A DNA stretch of 64,000 nucleotides from Cyanobium sp. N.Huapi 1H5 (GTDB lineage: Bacteria; Cyanobacteriota; Cyanobacteriia; PCC-6307; Cyanobiaceae): assembly GCF_024345535.1 (NCBI RefSeq), contig NZ_JAGQBH010000003.1, positions 310,001-374,000 of the forward strand, in the 5' to 3' direction. Position 1 is the stretch's first letter; every line of letters starts with the position of its first letter. Both the position numbers and the translations under genes were made by a program. This document shows positions 42,871 through 51,966 of the stretch, in pieces. Below the pieces are notes generated by a model. It was not told the origin of the DNA. It was given only the letters and a program-made list of their open reading frames with translations, and searched no databases.

Positions 42871-43437
42871 ATGACCACCACAACCATGAAAGGCACAACC
42901 GTCACCACCCCCAGCCGCCTGGGCGCCCACGACCTGGCCGAACGGCTGGCGGCCGGCGAGGTCACCGTGATCGATGTGCGCGAGCCGATGGAGTTCGCCA
43001 CCGGCCACATCGCCGGCAGCCTCAACGTGCCCCTCTCCCGCCTGGCCCAGGCCGACCTGCCCCGCGGCCCGCTGGTGCTGGTCTGCCAGAGCGGCAACCG
43101 CAGCGCCAAAGGCCTCGCCCAGCTGCTCCAGCAGGGCCACCCCCACCCGGTGGCCGACCTGCTCGGTGGCGTGCCCGCCTGGCGGCAGGCCGGCTTCCCG
43201 GTGCGCCAGCTCAAGGGGGCGCCGCTGCCGCTGATGCGCCAGGTGCAGATCGTCGCCGGAAGCCTGGTGCTGCTGGGGTTGATCCTGTCGCAGGCCGTGG
43301 CCCCCGGCTGGATCTGGCTGAGCGGCTTCGTGGGGGCCGGGCTCACCTTCGCGGGCATCTCCGGCTTCTGCGGCATGGCCCGCCTGCTGGCCGTGATGCC
43401 CTGGAACCGGGTGTCGCTCGGCTCAGCCCGGGGCTGA
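42871..43437 (+). CDS. Rhodanese-DUF2892 membrane protein (YgaP-like)
   Basis: A 188-residue protein with a rhodanese domain (about 15-110; catalytic Cys in LVLVCQSGNRSAKG) and two membrane helices in a DUF2892 tail (MRQVQIVAGSLVLLGLILS; WLSGFVGAGLTFAGISG), as in E. coli YgaP. It would pass sulfane sulfur at the inner membrane. Start uncertain: GTG 42841, ATG 42871 or ATG 42886, none with a good binding site. Overlaps the convergent methyltransferase by 15 bases. Confidence 0.87.
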   Translation: MTTTTMKGTTVTTPSRLGAHDLAERLAAGEVTVIDVREPMEFATGHIAGSLNVPLSRLAQADLPRGPLVLVCQSGNRSAKGLAQLLQQGHPHPVADLLGGVPAWRQAGFPVRQLKGAPLPLMRQVQIVAGSLVLLGLILSQAVAPGWIWLSGFVGAGLTFAGISGFCGMARLLAVMPWNRVSLGSARG

Positions 43438-44091
43438 GCCGCCGGCTCCGGGCGAAATCGGCCGGCGCCACAGCCCCAGCCATTCGTCCGGGCGCTGGTC
43501 CACCGAACCGGTGGCCGGCTCCCAGAGCTCGGCCAACAGGCCGGCCCGGCCCAGCTGGGCGGCCACCACCTCGGGGTCGCTGCCCCAGGGCGGACCGCCC
43601 GGGTTGCCGTGGCACCAGAACAGCCCCAGCAGCCAGCCGCCCGGCGCCAGCAGCCGGCAGACGCTGGCAATGTAGTCGTCGCGGCGGCCCGGATCGATGG
43701 CGCAGAAGCAGGTGTGCTCCACGACCCCCGTGAGGCTGCCGGGCGCCAGACCCGCCGCCTCCAGGGCGGGCCCGTCGAACAGGTCGGCCTGCAGCCAGCG
43801 CAGGCCGGGGCGCTCCGGGCCATGGAGGCCGCGGGCTTCTGCAAGGGCCTCGCTGCTGAAATCCAGGCCGATAGCCGCGAAGCCGAGCTGCTCGAGCAGG
43901 GCGGCCTCATGGCCGCGGCCGCAGCCCGGCACCAGCACCGGGCCCGGGGGCCGGGGGGCCAGCGGATGGCTGCGCAGGAACCGCTCCAGGGGCGGAGCCG
44001 GCCGGCCCAGTTCCCAGCCGTCGGTGCCCTGCCGGTAGCGCTGGTCCCAGTGGCCTGGCTCAGCGGTGGAGGCCGGCGTGGAGGGGTTCAT
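43423..44091 (-). CDS. Thiopurine/thiol methyltransferase-like enzyme
   Basis: A 222-residue SAM-dependent methyltransferase. Motif I is VLVPGCGRGHEAALLEQ; the N-terminal HWDQRYRQGTDGWELGRPAPPL is the TPMT-family opening, and GVVEHTCFCAIDPGRRDDY is the typical post-IV block. These enzymes methylate thiols, selenium, halides or arsenic species. Location beside persulfide-handling genes would fit thiol or sulfide methylation, but this is inference. ATG at 44091. Confidence 0.87.
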   Translation of the reverse strand: MNPSTPASTAEPGHWDQRYRQGTDGWELGRPAPPLERFLRSHPLAPRPPGPVLVPGCGRGHEAALLEQLGFAAIGLDFSSEALAEARGLHGPERPGLRWLQADLFDGPALEAAGLAPGSLTGVVEHTCFCAIDPGRRDDYIASVCRLLAPGGWLLGLFWCHGNPGGPPWGSDPEVVAAQLGRAGLLAELWEPATGSVDQRPDEWLGLWRRPISPGAGGSAPG

Positions 44092-44138
44092 CGCTCCAGC
44101 ATGGCCCCCCGCGCCGGGTGTCTCTCTAGCCTGGCCGA

Positions 44139-45302
44139 ATGCGCCTGCTGCACACCTCCGACTGGCACCTGGGCCGCAGTTTTCACGGCGCCTCGCTGCT
44201 GGAGGAGCAGGAGGCGGCGATCGGGCGGATCGCCCAACTGGCCCGCGAGCATGCCGTCGATGCGGTGCTGATCGCCGGCGACCTCTACGACCGGGCCATC
44301 CCGCCGGCCGAGGCGGTGGAGCTGTTCAACAGGGCCCTGGCCCAGCTGAGCCGGGGTGGCACCGCCGTGGTGGCCATCGCCGGCAACCACGATTCCCATG
44401 TGCGGGTGTCGGTGTATGACCCGCTGCTCTCGGCCTTCGGGGTGACGGTGCGGGGCGACGTGGGCCGGGCCAGCGAGCCGGTGCTGGTGACACCCCGGGA
44501 CGGGGGCGCGCCGGTGGCCATTTATCCCCTGCCCTACCTGGAGCCGGCGGTGGTCGGGCCGGCCCTGGCCGGGGCACCGGTGCGCCTGCGCCACGAGGAG
44601 GTGACCCGGCTGGCCATCGAGCGGATCCACGCCAACCGCCGCGAACGGCCGCCGCACCGTGCGGTGCTGGTGGCCCACACCTTCGTGGCCGGCGGCGAAA
44701 CGTCGGAGTCGGAGCGGGAACTCACCATCGGCAACGTCGACCGGGTGAGCGTGGCGGCCTTCGAGGGCTTCGATTACGTGGCCCTCGGCCACCTGCACGC
44801 CTCCCAGCAGCTGGACGGCGCCCGGGTGGCCTATTCGGGCACCCCCCTGGCCTATTCCTTTTCCGAGGAGCGGCAGGTCAAGTCGGTGCGGATCGTGGAG
44901 CTGGCCGCCGACGGCACGCCCAGCGTCCAGGTGGTGCCCCTGGGGGTGGGCCGGCGCCTGTGCACCCTGCGGGGCCCCATCGACGAGCTCTGCTCAGACC
45001 CGGCCCACGCCGGCGCCAGTGAGGCACGGGTGCGGGCGATCCTCACCGACGACACCCTGCCCCTGCAGGCCATGGCCCGGCTGCGGGCCCGCTTTCCCCA
45101 CATCGCCGAGCTGCGCCACGAGCCCCCCGAGGTGGCCCGCGCCGGCGAGGCCGAGCGCCACCGCCAGGTGCGCCAGGCCCGTTCGCCGCTGGAGCTGGCC
45201 ACCGCCTTCTTCACCGACCAGCAGGGCCAGCCCCCAGGCGAGCCGGAGGCCGAGCTGCTGCGGGCGGCCCTGGCGGCGGCGGAACGGGGAGGGGAGCGGT
45301 GA
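44139..45302 (+). CDS. sbcD: Exonuclease SbcCD, nuclease subunit D
   Basis: A 387-residue Mre11-type metallophosphoesterase. Metal ligands appear in HTSDWHLGR (Asp8, His10), GDLYDR, GNHDSH and GHLHAS. With SbcC it would cut hairpins and process double-strand breaks. The sbcC GTG overlaps its stop (GTGA). Length normal. Confidence 0.95.
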   Translation: MRLLHTSDWHLGRSFHGASLLEEQEAAIGRIAQLAREHAVDAVLIAGDLYDRAIPPAEAVELFNRALAQLSRGGTAVVAIAGNHDSHVRVSVYDPLLSAFGVTVRGDVGRASEPVLVTPRDGGAPVAIYPLPYLEPAVVGPALAGAPVRLRHEEVTRLAIERIHANRRERPPHRAVLVAHTFVAGGETSESERELTIGNVDRVSVAAFEGFDYVALGHLHASQQLDGARVAYSGTPLAYSFSEERQVKSVRIVELAADGTPSVQVVPLGVGRRLCTLRGPIDELCSDPAHAGASEARVRAILTDDTLPLQAMARLRARFPHIAELRHEPPEVARAGEAERHRQVRQARSPLELATAFFTDQQGQPPGEPEAELLRAALAAAERGGER

Positions 45303-48300
45303 AGCCGCACCGGCTGGCGATCGAGGCCTTCGGGCCCTATGCCGATCCGGTGGCGATCGACTTCGACGGGCTGGCCGCCGAAGGGCTGTTCCTGATCCAC
45401 GGCACCACCGGCGCCGGCAAGACCTTCCTGCTCGATGCCCTCTGCTTCGCCCTCTACGGCGAGGTGTCCGGCGACCGCAGCGTCAAGGGGCTGCGCTCCG
45501 ACCACGCCGCCCCCGGCGCCGTGCCCCGGGTGCGCCTGGAGTTCTCCTGCGGCACCGCCCGCTACCGGGTGGAGCGCACCCCCGCCCACACCGCCCCGAA
45601 GGCCAGGGGCCAGGGCACCGTCGAGAAAGCGCCCCAGGCGGTCCTGTTCCGGCTGGACGCCGGGGCACCGGAGCAGGCCGTGGCGGCGAAGACCACCGAG
45701 GTGACCCGGGAGGTGGAAGGCCTGGTGGGGCTCAGCGCCGCCCAGTTCCGCCAGGTGATCCTGCTGCCCCAGGGACGCTTCGCCGAGGTGCTGCGGGCCA
45801 AGGCCGAGGAGCGCGAAGCCCTGCTCAAGACCCTCTTCGAGACGGAGATCTATGAGCGGGCCGGCTGGTGGCTGGAGGACCAGGCCCGCGCGGCGCGGAA
45901 CCTGGCGCTGGACCAGGCCCGGGAGCAGGAGGTGCTGCGGCGCCGGGCGGCCGACGCCTGGGCCCCCCACGCCCCCGAGCCGCCGGAGGGGGCCGAACCG
46001 CCGCCGCCACCCGTTGACCAGGGGGGCCTTGAAGCGCTGGTGGCGGCGATCGGCGTCGTGGTGCAGGGCACTGAGGCCGCCCTTCGGTCGGCCTCCGCCA
46101 GCCTGACGGCGGCCCAGGCGGCCCAGGCGGGCCTCGATGCGCTGGCCGACCGTTGGGACCGGCGCGCCGCCGCCGCCGCCCGGCTGGGTGAACTGGAGGG
46201 GAAACGGGAGACGGTGGAGGCCTACCGCCGGAGGCTCGAGCGGGCGGAGCGGGCCGAAACCCTGCGCCCCAGCCTGGAGGCGGCCCACGCGGCCCGGGGC
46301 GCCCTCGCCCGGCTGGCCCAGGGGCTCCAGGAGCAACTGCGGACAGCCCAGCGGGCCCGGGACGGCGCACGGGCGCTGCCGGCCTCGCTGCGGCAGCTCG
46401 ATCTGGCCGTCCTCCCCGGCGCCGAAGTCCTGGCCGCCGCCGGCGCCGACCTGGCCGCCAGGGGCGCCCAGGTGCGCGAGCTGGCCCGCAGGGCCGAGGA
46501 GGCAGCAACGGCAAGGGGGACGGCGGCCGAAGCCGCCCGGCGCGCCGCCGAGGCCGAAGCCGGGCGGGCCGAGGCCCTCGCCCGGCAGGAGACGCTGGCG
46601 GCGGAGCAGGAGCGGGAGCTGGCCCTGGCGCTCCGGGCCCGCAGCGCCGGCGACCAGCTGGAGGGCCTGCGGCGGGCTGCTCTGGAGGCCGCCGAACGGG
46701 CCGGGGCCGCCGAGTCCATCGCCCCGGCCCGGGAGCGGTGCAGCGCGGCCGAGGTCGCCAGGAACGCCGCCGATCGCCGCGTCAACACGGAGGCCGCTGG
46801 CCTCAACGACCTGCGGCGCCGCCAGATCGAGGGCATGGCCGCCCGGCTGGCCGGAGGCCTGGCCGCCGGTGACCCCTGCCCGGTATGCGGCGCCACCGAC
46901 CATCCGGCGCCGGCCCACGCCTCGGCCGACGCGGTCGATGACGGGGCGATCGCCGCCGCCGAGCGGGCGCTGCGGGAGGCCACCACCGCAGCCCAGGACG
47001 CCGCCGTGGCCCTGGCCAACGCCCAGGCCGCCCTCGCCGCCGTGCTGGAGAAGGCGGGCGAGGGCCCCGATCCGCTCGCCGCCCGCCAGGCTGCGGTCGC
47101 AGCCGCCGAAGCCCTGAAGGCGGCCCAGGCCCTGGCCGCCGGCCTGCCGGAGCTGGAGCGGCGGACCGCCGAGCGGGAGCGGCAGCGCCAGCAGCTGGGC
47201 AAGGAGATCGAGGCGGCCGGCACGGCGATCGTCCTGGCCCAGCGCCAGGCGACGGAGGAGCACCAGCGCGCCCAGGCCAAGGCGGCCGAGGTGGAGCGGG
47301 AGCTGGGGGAAGGCCTGGAGCCTGCCGCCGTGCTGCGGGCCTTCGCACCGCTGGAGGCCGCCCTCAAGGCCCTGCTGGCCAGCGCCGCCGGCCACACCCG
47401 GGCCGCCAGCCAGCTGGAGCAGGCGGAACGCCGCCTCGGCCAGGACCTGGCCGGCTCCCCCTTCGCCAGCGCCGAGGCCGCGGCCGCCGAGCTCCAGGAG
47501 GACAGCTGGCGCCAGGAGGTGAATCGCCGCATCGAGACCTACGAGAAGGACGTCATCGAGCTGCGGGCGATTCTGGCCGCCCCCGACCTGGCCGATCTGC
47601 CCGAAGCACGGCCCGACACCACCGCCGCCCGCGAGGCCGTGGCGCACTCCGATGCGGCCCGCACCCGGGCCGTGGAGCGCCACAGCGAAGCCCGGGCCGC
47701 CCAGCGGGAGATCACCCGCCTCAGCGCGGAACACCGGGCCGGCGCCAGCGCTCTGGCCCAGAAGCAGGTGCGGGCCGAGCGCCTGGGCGCCGTGGCCAAC
47801 CGCTGCCAGGGCAAGGCGGCTCCCTACATCTCCCTGCAGCGCTGGGTGCTCTCGGCCTACCTCGCCGACATCTGCGGCTTCGCCAACCAGCGGCTCACCC
47901 TGATGACCTCCGGCCGCTACCAGCTGCGACTCACCGACGAGGGCGGCCACGGGGGCCGCAAGGCCGGCCTGGGCCTGCGGGTGCTGGATGCCTACACCGG
48001 CGAGGAGCGGGAGGTGAGCAGCCTCTCGGGCGGGGAGACCTTCCAGGCCTCCCTGGCCCTGGCCCTGGGGGTGGCCGACACGGTGCAGGCCCATGCCGGC
48101 GGCGTGCCCCTGGAGGCCCTGTTCATCGACGAGGGCTTCGGCAGCCTCGACCCCGACAACCTGCAGCTGGCCATGGACGAACTCGACCGCCTGCGGGAGG
48201 GGGGCCGCATGATCGGCCTGATCAGCCACGTCGGCGCCCTGCGGGAGCGCATCCGCGGCGGCATCGAGGTGATCGCGGGCGAGCGCGGCTCGAGCCTGCG

Positions 48301-48319
48301 GGTGGGGGTCACGGCCTGA
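45299..48319 (+). CDS. sbcC: Exonuclease SbcCD, ATPase subunit C
   Basis: A 1006-residue Rad50-type SMC-like ATPase. The Walker A motif HGTTGAGKTFLLDAL lies near residue 40, then long coiled coils rich in Ala/Glu/Arg with a zinc hook CPVCG near residue 527, and at the C-terminus the ABC signature SLSGGETFQAS and Walker B ALFIDEGFGSLD. Extremely GC-rich in the coiled coil. GTG start overlapping sbcD. Works with SbcD in DNA end processing. Confidence 0.95.
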   Translation: MKPHRLAIEAFGPYADPVAIDFDGLAAEGLFLIHGTTGAGKTFLLDALCFALYGEVSGDRSVKGLRSDHAAPGAVPRVRLEFSCGTARYRVERTPAHTAPKARGQGTVEKAPQAVLFRLDAGAPEQAVAAKTTEVTREVEGLVGLSAAQFRQVILLPQGRFAEVLRAKAEEREALLKTLFETEIYERAGWWLEDQARAARNLALDQAREQEVLRRRAADAWAPHAPEPPEGAEPPPPPVDQGGLEALVAAIGVVVQGTEAALRSASASLTAAQAAQAGLDALADRWDRRAAAAARLGELEGKRETVEAYRRRLERAERAETLRPSLEAAHAARGALARLAQGLQEQLRTAQRARDGARALPASLRQLDLAVLPGAEVLAAAGADLAARGAQVRELARRAEEAATARGTAAEAARRAAEAEAGRAEALARQETLAAEQERELALALRARSAGDQLEGLRRAALEAAERAGAAESIAPARERCSAAEVARNAADRRVNTEAAGLNDLRRRQIEGMAARLAGGLAAGDPCPVCGATDHPAPAHASADAVDDGAIAAAERALREATTAAQDAAVALANAQAALAAVLEKAGEGPDPLAARQAAVAAAEALKAAQALAAGLPELERRTAERERQRQQLGKEIEAAGTAIVLAQRQATEEHQRAQAKAAEVERELGEGLEPAAVLRAFAPLEAALKALLASAAGHTRAASQLEQAERRLGQDLAGSPFASAEAAAAELQEDSWRQEVNRRIETYEKDVIELRAILAAPDLADLPEARPDTTAAREAVAHSDAARTRAVERHSEARAAQREITRLSAEHRAGASALAQKQVRAERLGAVANRCQGKAAPYISLQRWVLSAYLADICGFANQRLTLMTSGRYQLRLTDEGGHGGRKAGLGLRVLDAYTGEEREVSSLSGGETFQASLALALGVADTVQAHAGGVPLEALFIDEGFGSLDPDNLQLAMDELDRLREGGRMIGLISHVGALRERIRGGIEVIAGERGSSLRVGVTA

Positions 48320-48329
48320 CGCGACCTGC

Positions 48330-48989
48330 CTAAAGCAACCCCCGATGGCGCACGAACAGCTGCACCATCGCCCAGGAGCCCAGGGTCACCTTGACGGCCA
48401 CCAGCACGTTCAGGAGCGGGATCCAGCTCCCCGAGGCCAGGGTGCCGAAGGTTCCGGCCGGCAGGGGGACCCCAGCGAGGGCGAAGGCGGAGAGGACCAC
48501 GAAGGCGATCACGGCGGCCTTCTCCCAGAGGTCGGCCCGCCAGCGGCGGTAGAGGCGATCGGAGAGCCGGGCCGAGCCGCTGATCAGCACCAGGCCGATG
48601 GCCGTGCCGCCGGCCACGCCCGCCGCGAAGCCGCCCCCCGGAGACAGGTGGCCGCGCAGGGCCAGCTCCACCCCGATCAGGGCGGCCATGGTGGCGCCCA
48701 GCTGGCAGAGCACCACCGAGGGCGCGTCCTCGATGGCCCGGATGCTCGTCTTGGTGGGCTCCCCCGCCAGCAGGAAGCGCACCCCGATCGAGGCCAGGGT
48801 GAACACCACCACCTCGGCGATGGTGTCGTAGAGGCGGGTGTGCAGGATCACCCCCGACACCAGATTGGGCACGTCGGTCATCGCCGCCAGGGAGGCGATC
48901 ACCGGGCCGATGGGGGGCGCCGGCGGCAGGGCCGCGGCCAGCGGAGCCAGGCACAGGGCGGTGGCGGCCAGCAGATAGAGCCAAGTCAT
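48330..48989 (-). CDS. mnhB: Mrp-type antiporter subunit B (MnhB)
   Basis: A 219-residue membrane protein. The first part (SGVILHTRLYDTIAEVVVFTLASIG) is MbhE-like and the rest, from VRFLL to LSPGGGFAAGVAGGTA, is the MnhB domain. Last gene of a seven-gene operon; 4-base overlap with the DUF4040 gene. Acts with the others as a Na+/H+ or related antiporter. Confidence 0.85.
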   Translation of the reverse strand: MTWLYLLAATALCLAPLAAALPPAPPIGPVIASLAAMTDVPNLVSGVILHTRLYDTIAEVVVFTLASIGVRFLLAGEPTKTSIRAIEDAPSVVLCQLGATMAALIGVELALRGHLSPGGGFAAGVAGGTAIGLVLISGSARLSDRLYRRWRADLWEKAAVIAFVVLSAFALAGVPLPAGTFGTLASGSWIPLLNVLVAVKVTLGSWAMVQLFVRHRGLL

Positions 48990-49510
48990 GGCTCCTCCGA
49001 CAGCAGCAGTTCACCGCCGCTGCTCTGCCAGCGACGGAAGCCCTCGAGAGCCTTGAGTCGCTCCGCCAGCCGGGGGTTGGCGAGCTCCAGCCGCAGGCCC
49101 GGGCCGAGCTGGCCGTGGCTCGCGTCGGCCTCGCCGGGCTCCTCCGGCTCCGGCGGCACCAGCCGCAGCCGCAGCGACAGGGGCTCCAGCCATTCGCGCA
49201 GCAGCGCCTGGCTGGCCTCGCTCGGGGGGGCGTGGGCCGGATAGGACAACCGCAGCGCCATCGAGGACCGCAGCGCCACCGCATAGAGCGTGGTGGAGAG
49301 CAGGGTGCCCACCAAGGCCTCGGTGATCGCCACGTCCGGAGCGCCCAGCAGGGCGTAGATCAGGGTGGAGACCGAGCCCAGGATGCCCCGCAGCACCAGG
49401 GTCTGGTACGGATTCGACTGGCTCACCAGCAGCACGGCGGTGAGGGGCAGCAGGGCGGTGATCGGCAGGAGCAGATCCAGCTCCCCCACCAGGGATACGG
49501 TGCCGCTCAT
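48986..49510 (-). CDS. DUF4040/MbhD-like Mrp subunit (split MrpA remnant)
   Basis: A 174-residue protein. Helices with LLPLTAVLLVSQSNPYQTLVLRG and LIYALLGAPDVAITEALVG match the MbhD/DUF4040 domain that ends MrpA in other bacteria; the remaining 85 residues form a cytoplasmic extension rich in charged residues, which is not usual for the domain. This suggests the cyanobacterial arrangement in which only the end of MrpA is kept as a separate gene. Confidence 0.8.
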   Translation of the reverse strand: MSGTVSLVGELDLLLPITALLPLTAVLLVSQSNPYQTLVLRGILGSVSTLIYALLGAPDVAITEALVGTLLSTTLYAVALRSSMALRLSYPAHAPPSEASQALLREWLEPLSLRLRLVPPEPEEPGEADASHGQLGPGLRLELANPRLAERLKALEGFRRWQSSGGELLLSEEP

Positions 49511-49806
49511 GGCTCCGGCTCCCGGCGGGAGGCCAGCGAGCAGTTGGCCAGCACGTAGCCGAAGATCGTGTTCCAGAGGATCAGCGCCAGAAGGGCCAGC
49601 ACCAGCAGGGGCCACTGGCCGGGGATCCGCAGCAGCAGGCCCAGCAGCATCAGCGCCGAGCCGAGGGTGTCGGCCACCGAGAGGGCATGGAGCTTGCTCA
49701 GGTAACTGCGGCTCTCCAGCAGGGGCCAGGTGCCCCAGAACCAGAACAGCAGTCCGGCCCCGAGCAGCAGCAGGCTGGCGTGATCGGCCAGGGCGGCGAG
49801 GGTCAT
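49507..49806 (-). CDS. mnhG: Mrp-type antiporter subunit G
   Basis: A 99-residue protein with three helices. The conserved RSYLSKLHALSVADTLGSALMLLG is the MnhG signature. Overlaps both neighbours by four bases. Confidence 0.87.
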   Translation of the reverse strand: MTLAALADHASLLLLGAGLLFWFWGTWPLLESRSYLSKLHALSVADTLGSALMLLGLLLRIPGQWPLLVLALLALILWNTIFGYVLANCSLASRREPEP

Positions 49807-50051
49807 CGCTCCGTCCCCCGCAGCAGGTTGGCCAGCAGCAGCAGGCCGGCATTGCCGGCGCACAGGACGATCACGCCGGCCAGGCCAAGCATCCGGTCGC
49901 CCCGCACCGCCGACACCACCAGGATGATCAGGGCCACCTTGCTGGCGACGCTGGAGAAGGCCGCCAGGCGGTGCCAGACATCCGACGGCCGGCAGGCCAC
50001 CGCGATCGGGATCAGCAGGGCCAGCACCATGCCCCAGAGCAGCACCGTCAT
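49803..50051 (-). CDS. mnhF: Mrp-type antiporter subunit F
   Basis: An 82-residue protein with three helices. PSDVWHRLAAFSSVASKVALIILV matches the MnhF family, with the usual acidic residue in the first loop. Overlaps mnhE and mnhG by four bases. Confidence 0.87.
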   Translation of the reverse strand: MTVLLWGMVLALLIPIAVACRPSDVWHRLAAFSSVASKVALIILVVSAVRGDRMLGLAGVIVLCAGNAGLLLLANLLRGTER

Positions 50052-50485
50052 GGGGTCGGCCCTCCGGCCAGGGGCCCGACGGCCGGCGCTCGATGGGGCG
50101 TGAGGGCGTGGATCCGGTAGCGGCGTCCGCCGTCCTCCAGGCCGAGGACGATCGTGAAGGGGGTGAGGGTGATGCGGAACACGTCCAGGAACACGAGCAG
50201 GGGGATGGTGCCGTCGGTGGTGGCCTCGCTGAACTCCCCCTCCACCGGCTCGCGGCCGACGATCAGCCGCAGGGCCTCCAGGTAGGCCTGGGGCACGGCC
50301 AGCAGGCTGCGCCCCAGGGCCCGCAGCAGGGCACGGAGCGGCAGGGGCCTGGAGTGGGCGCGGGGCAGCAGCAGGGCCACCACCAGCCCGATCAGCAGAT
50401 TGAGCCGGCTCAGGTCGGCGGTCAGCAGGCACCAGACCGCCAGCCGGAAGCCGGTGGTGAGCAGCAGGGGCAGCAGGCGTCTCAT
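50048..50485 (-). CDS. mnhE: Mrp-type antiporter subunit E
   Basis: A 145-residue protein. Two helices are followed by LLAVPQAYLEALRLIVGREPVEGEF and DVFRITLTPFTIVLGLED, the MnhE pattern. Overlaps mnhD and mnhF by four bases. Confidence 0.87.
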   Translation of the reverse strand: MRRLLPLLLTTGFRLAVWCLLTADLSRLNLLIGLVVALLLPRAHSRPLPLRALLRALGRSLLAVPQAYLEALRLIVGREPVEGEFSEATTDGTIPLLVFLDVFRITLTPFTIVLGLEDGGRRYRIHALTPHRAPAVGPLAGGPTP

Positions 50486-51966
50486 CGGATCCACACCAGC
50501 AGGCCGGCCCCCACCACCCCGATCCCGCCCACCAGATCGGGAAAGCCCTCCAGGTCGGGCAGCCGGAACCAGGGGCGGCGCCGCAGGGGCTGCAGCAGCC
50601 GGTGCAGCCCCACCCCGGCCGCCAGCACCAGGGCCGCCTTGGCGGCCGCCGGCAGCAGCGCCGGGCTCCAGGTGCGGGTGGCCTCGGTGGCGCCGAGCAG
50701 CACGAGGGCCAGCAGCAGCAGCAGCACGCCGGGCGACCAGGCCGGCTCCGGCGGGGTCATGGCCGCCGCGGGCGATGCAGGGGCCTCGGCCAGCAGGGGG
50801 GCGCCCCAGAGACGGGCGTAGACCGCCGCGGTGCCCACCGTCAGCAGGCTGAGCAGCAGGCCCATGGGCCCCGGCAGGGCGCGATCCAGCCCCGACTTGG
50901 CGAAGAAACCCAGCAGCGGCGGCACCCCCACGATCGAGAGGGAGCCGATCCACAGCGGGACCCACACGCCGGCGGCCAGGGGCCGGCCGGCCCAGCCGGC
51001 CAGGTCGCGGCCGGGGAAGCGGCGGGCCACCAGGAACAGGGCGGCCTTGGCCAGCCCGTGGCCGAGGGCATAGAGCCCTCCGGCGGCGGGCGCCAGCACC
51101 ACCAGGCCCATCTGGGAGAGGGTGCTCCAGGCCAGCAGCCGCTTGGCATCGGCCTCCGCCAGGGCGAACAGCAGCCCCAGGCCGGCGCTGGCCACCCCGA
51201 TCAGGGGCAGCACCGCCGCCAGGGCGGGCACGACACTGCTCAGCCGCAGCAGGGGAACGACCCCGGCGGCAACCACCACCCCGGAAAGCAGGGCGGAGAC
51301 CTCCGCCGGCGCCTCGGCATGGGTGCGGGGCAGCCACAGGCCTGAGAGGAACAGCCCGGCCTTGGTGAGCAGCCCGACCAGCAGCAGGGCCAGGGCGGCG
51401 GCACCGGCTCCGGCGACGGCCTCGAGCCGGAAACTGCCCTGGGTCAGATAGACGACGGCGGCACCCACCAGATAGAGGGTCATCACCGTGTTGCCGATCA
51501 GCAGGTAACGCAGGGACAGCCAGAGGGTGCGCTCCGAGCGGCTGGCCAGGATCAGCAGAAAAGCGGCGATCCCCACCACTTCGAGGGTCACGTAGAGGCT
51601 GACCAGATCCACCGCCACGAAGGCGGAGGCCAGGCCCCCGTGGAGCACCATCAGCAGCAGCAGGAAGGGGCCGGGCAGCGTCCGTCGCCAGCCGTCGAGC
51701 ACCACCGCGCCGCAGACCAGGGCATCGAGGAGCAGGAACGGCGCCGCCAGGCCATCGGGCTGCAGCTCCACCCCATAGGGGCCGAGCAGGCTGAGGCTCG
51801 CCGGCAGGACGCCGGCCTGGATCGCCACCGCCACCGCGCCGGTGGCCAGGCAGCAGACCAGGGCCAGCCAGCGGGCCAGGGGGGGCAGCAGGGCCGCCAG
51901 AAACGCGGCCGCGTAGGGCAGCAGCAGCCAGCCGATCAGGAGGGTCTGGCCGGTGAGGGGCGCCAT
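50482..51966 (-). CDS. mnhD: Mrp-type antiporter subunit D (proton-translocating)
   Basis: A 494-residue NuoN/MrpD-like channel with about 14 helices. The key Glu is in LYVTLEVVGIAAF and the Lys in LLVGLLTKAGLFLSGLWLPRTHAEAP, with the HGLAKAALFLVAR helix later. It is the only large antiporter-type subunit here; other cyanobacterial mrp operons usually carry two D-type genes. Overlaps mnhC by one base and mnhE by four. Confidence 0.9.
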   Translation of the reverse strand: MAPLTGQTLLIGWLLLPYAAAFLAALLPPLARWLALVCCLATGAVAVAIQAGVLPASLSLLGPYGVELQPDGLAAPFLLLDALVCGAVVLDGWRRTLPGPFLLLLMVLHGGLASAFVAVDLVSLYVTLEVVGIAAFLLILASRSERTLWLSLRYLLIGNTVMTLYLVGAAVVYLTQGSFRLEAVAGAGAAALALLLVGLLTKAGLFLSGLWLPRTHAEAPAEVSALLSGVVVAAGVVPLLRLSSVVPALAAVLPLIGVASAGLGLLFALAEADAKRLLAWSTLSQMGLVVLAPAAGGLYALGHGLAKAALFLVARRFPGRDLAGWAGRPLAAGVWVPLWIGSLSIVGVPPLLGFFAKSGLDRALPGPMGLLLSLLTVGTAAVYARLWGAPLLAEAPASPAAAMTPPEPAWSPGVLLLLLALVLLGATEATRTWSPALLPAAAKAALVLAAGVGLHRLLQPLRRRPWFRLPDLEGFPDLVGGIGVVGAGLLVWIR

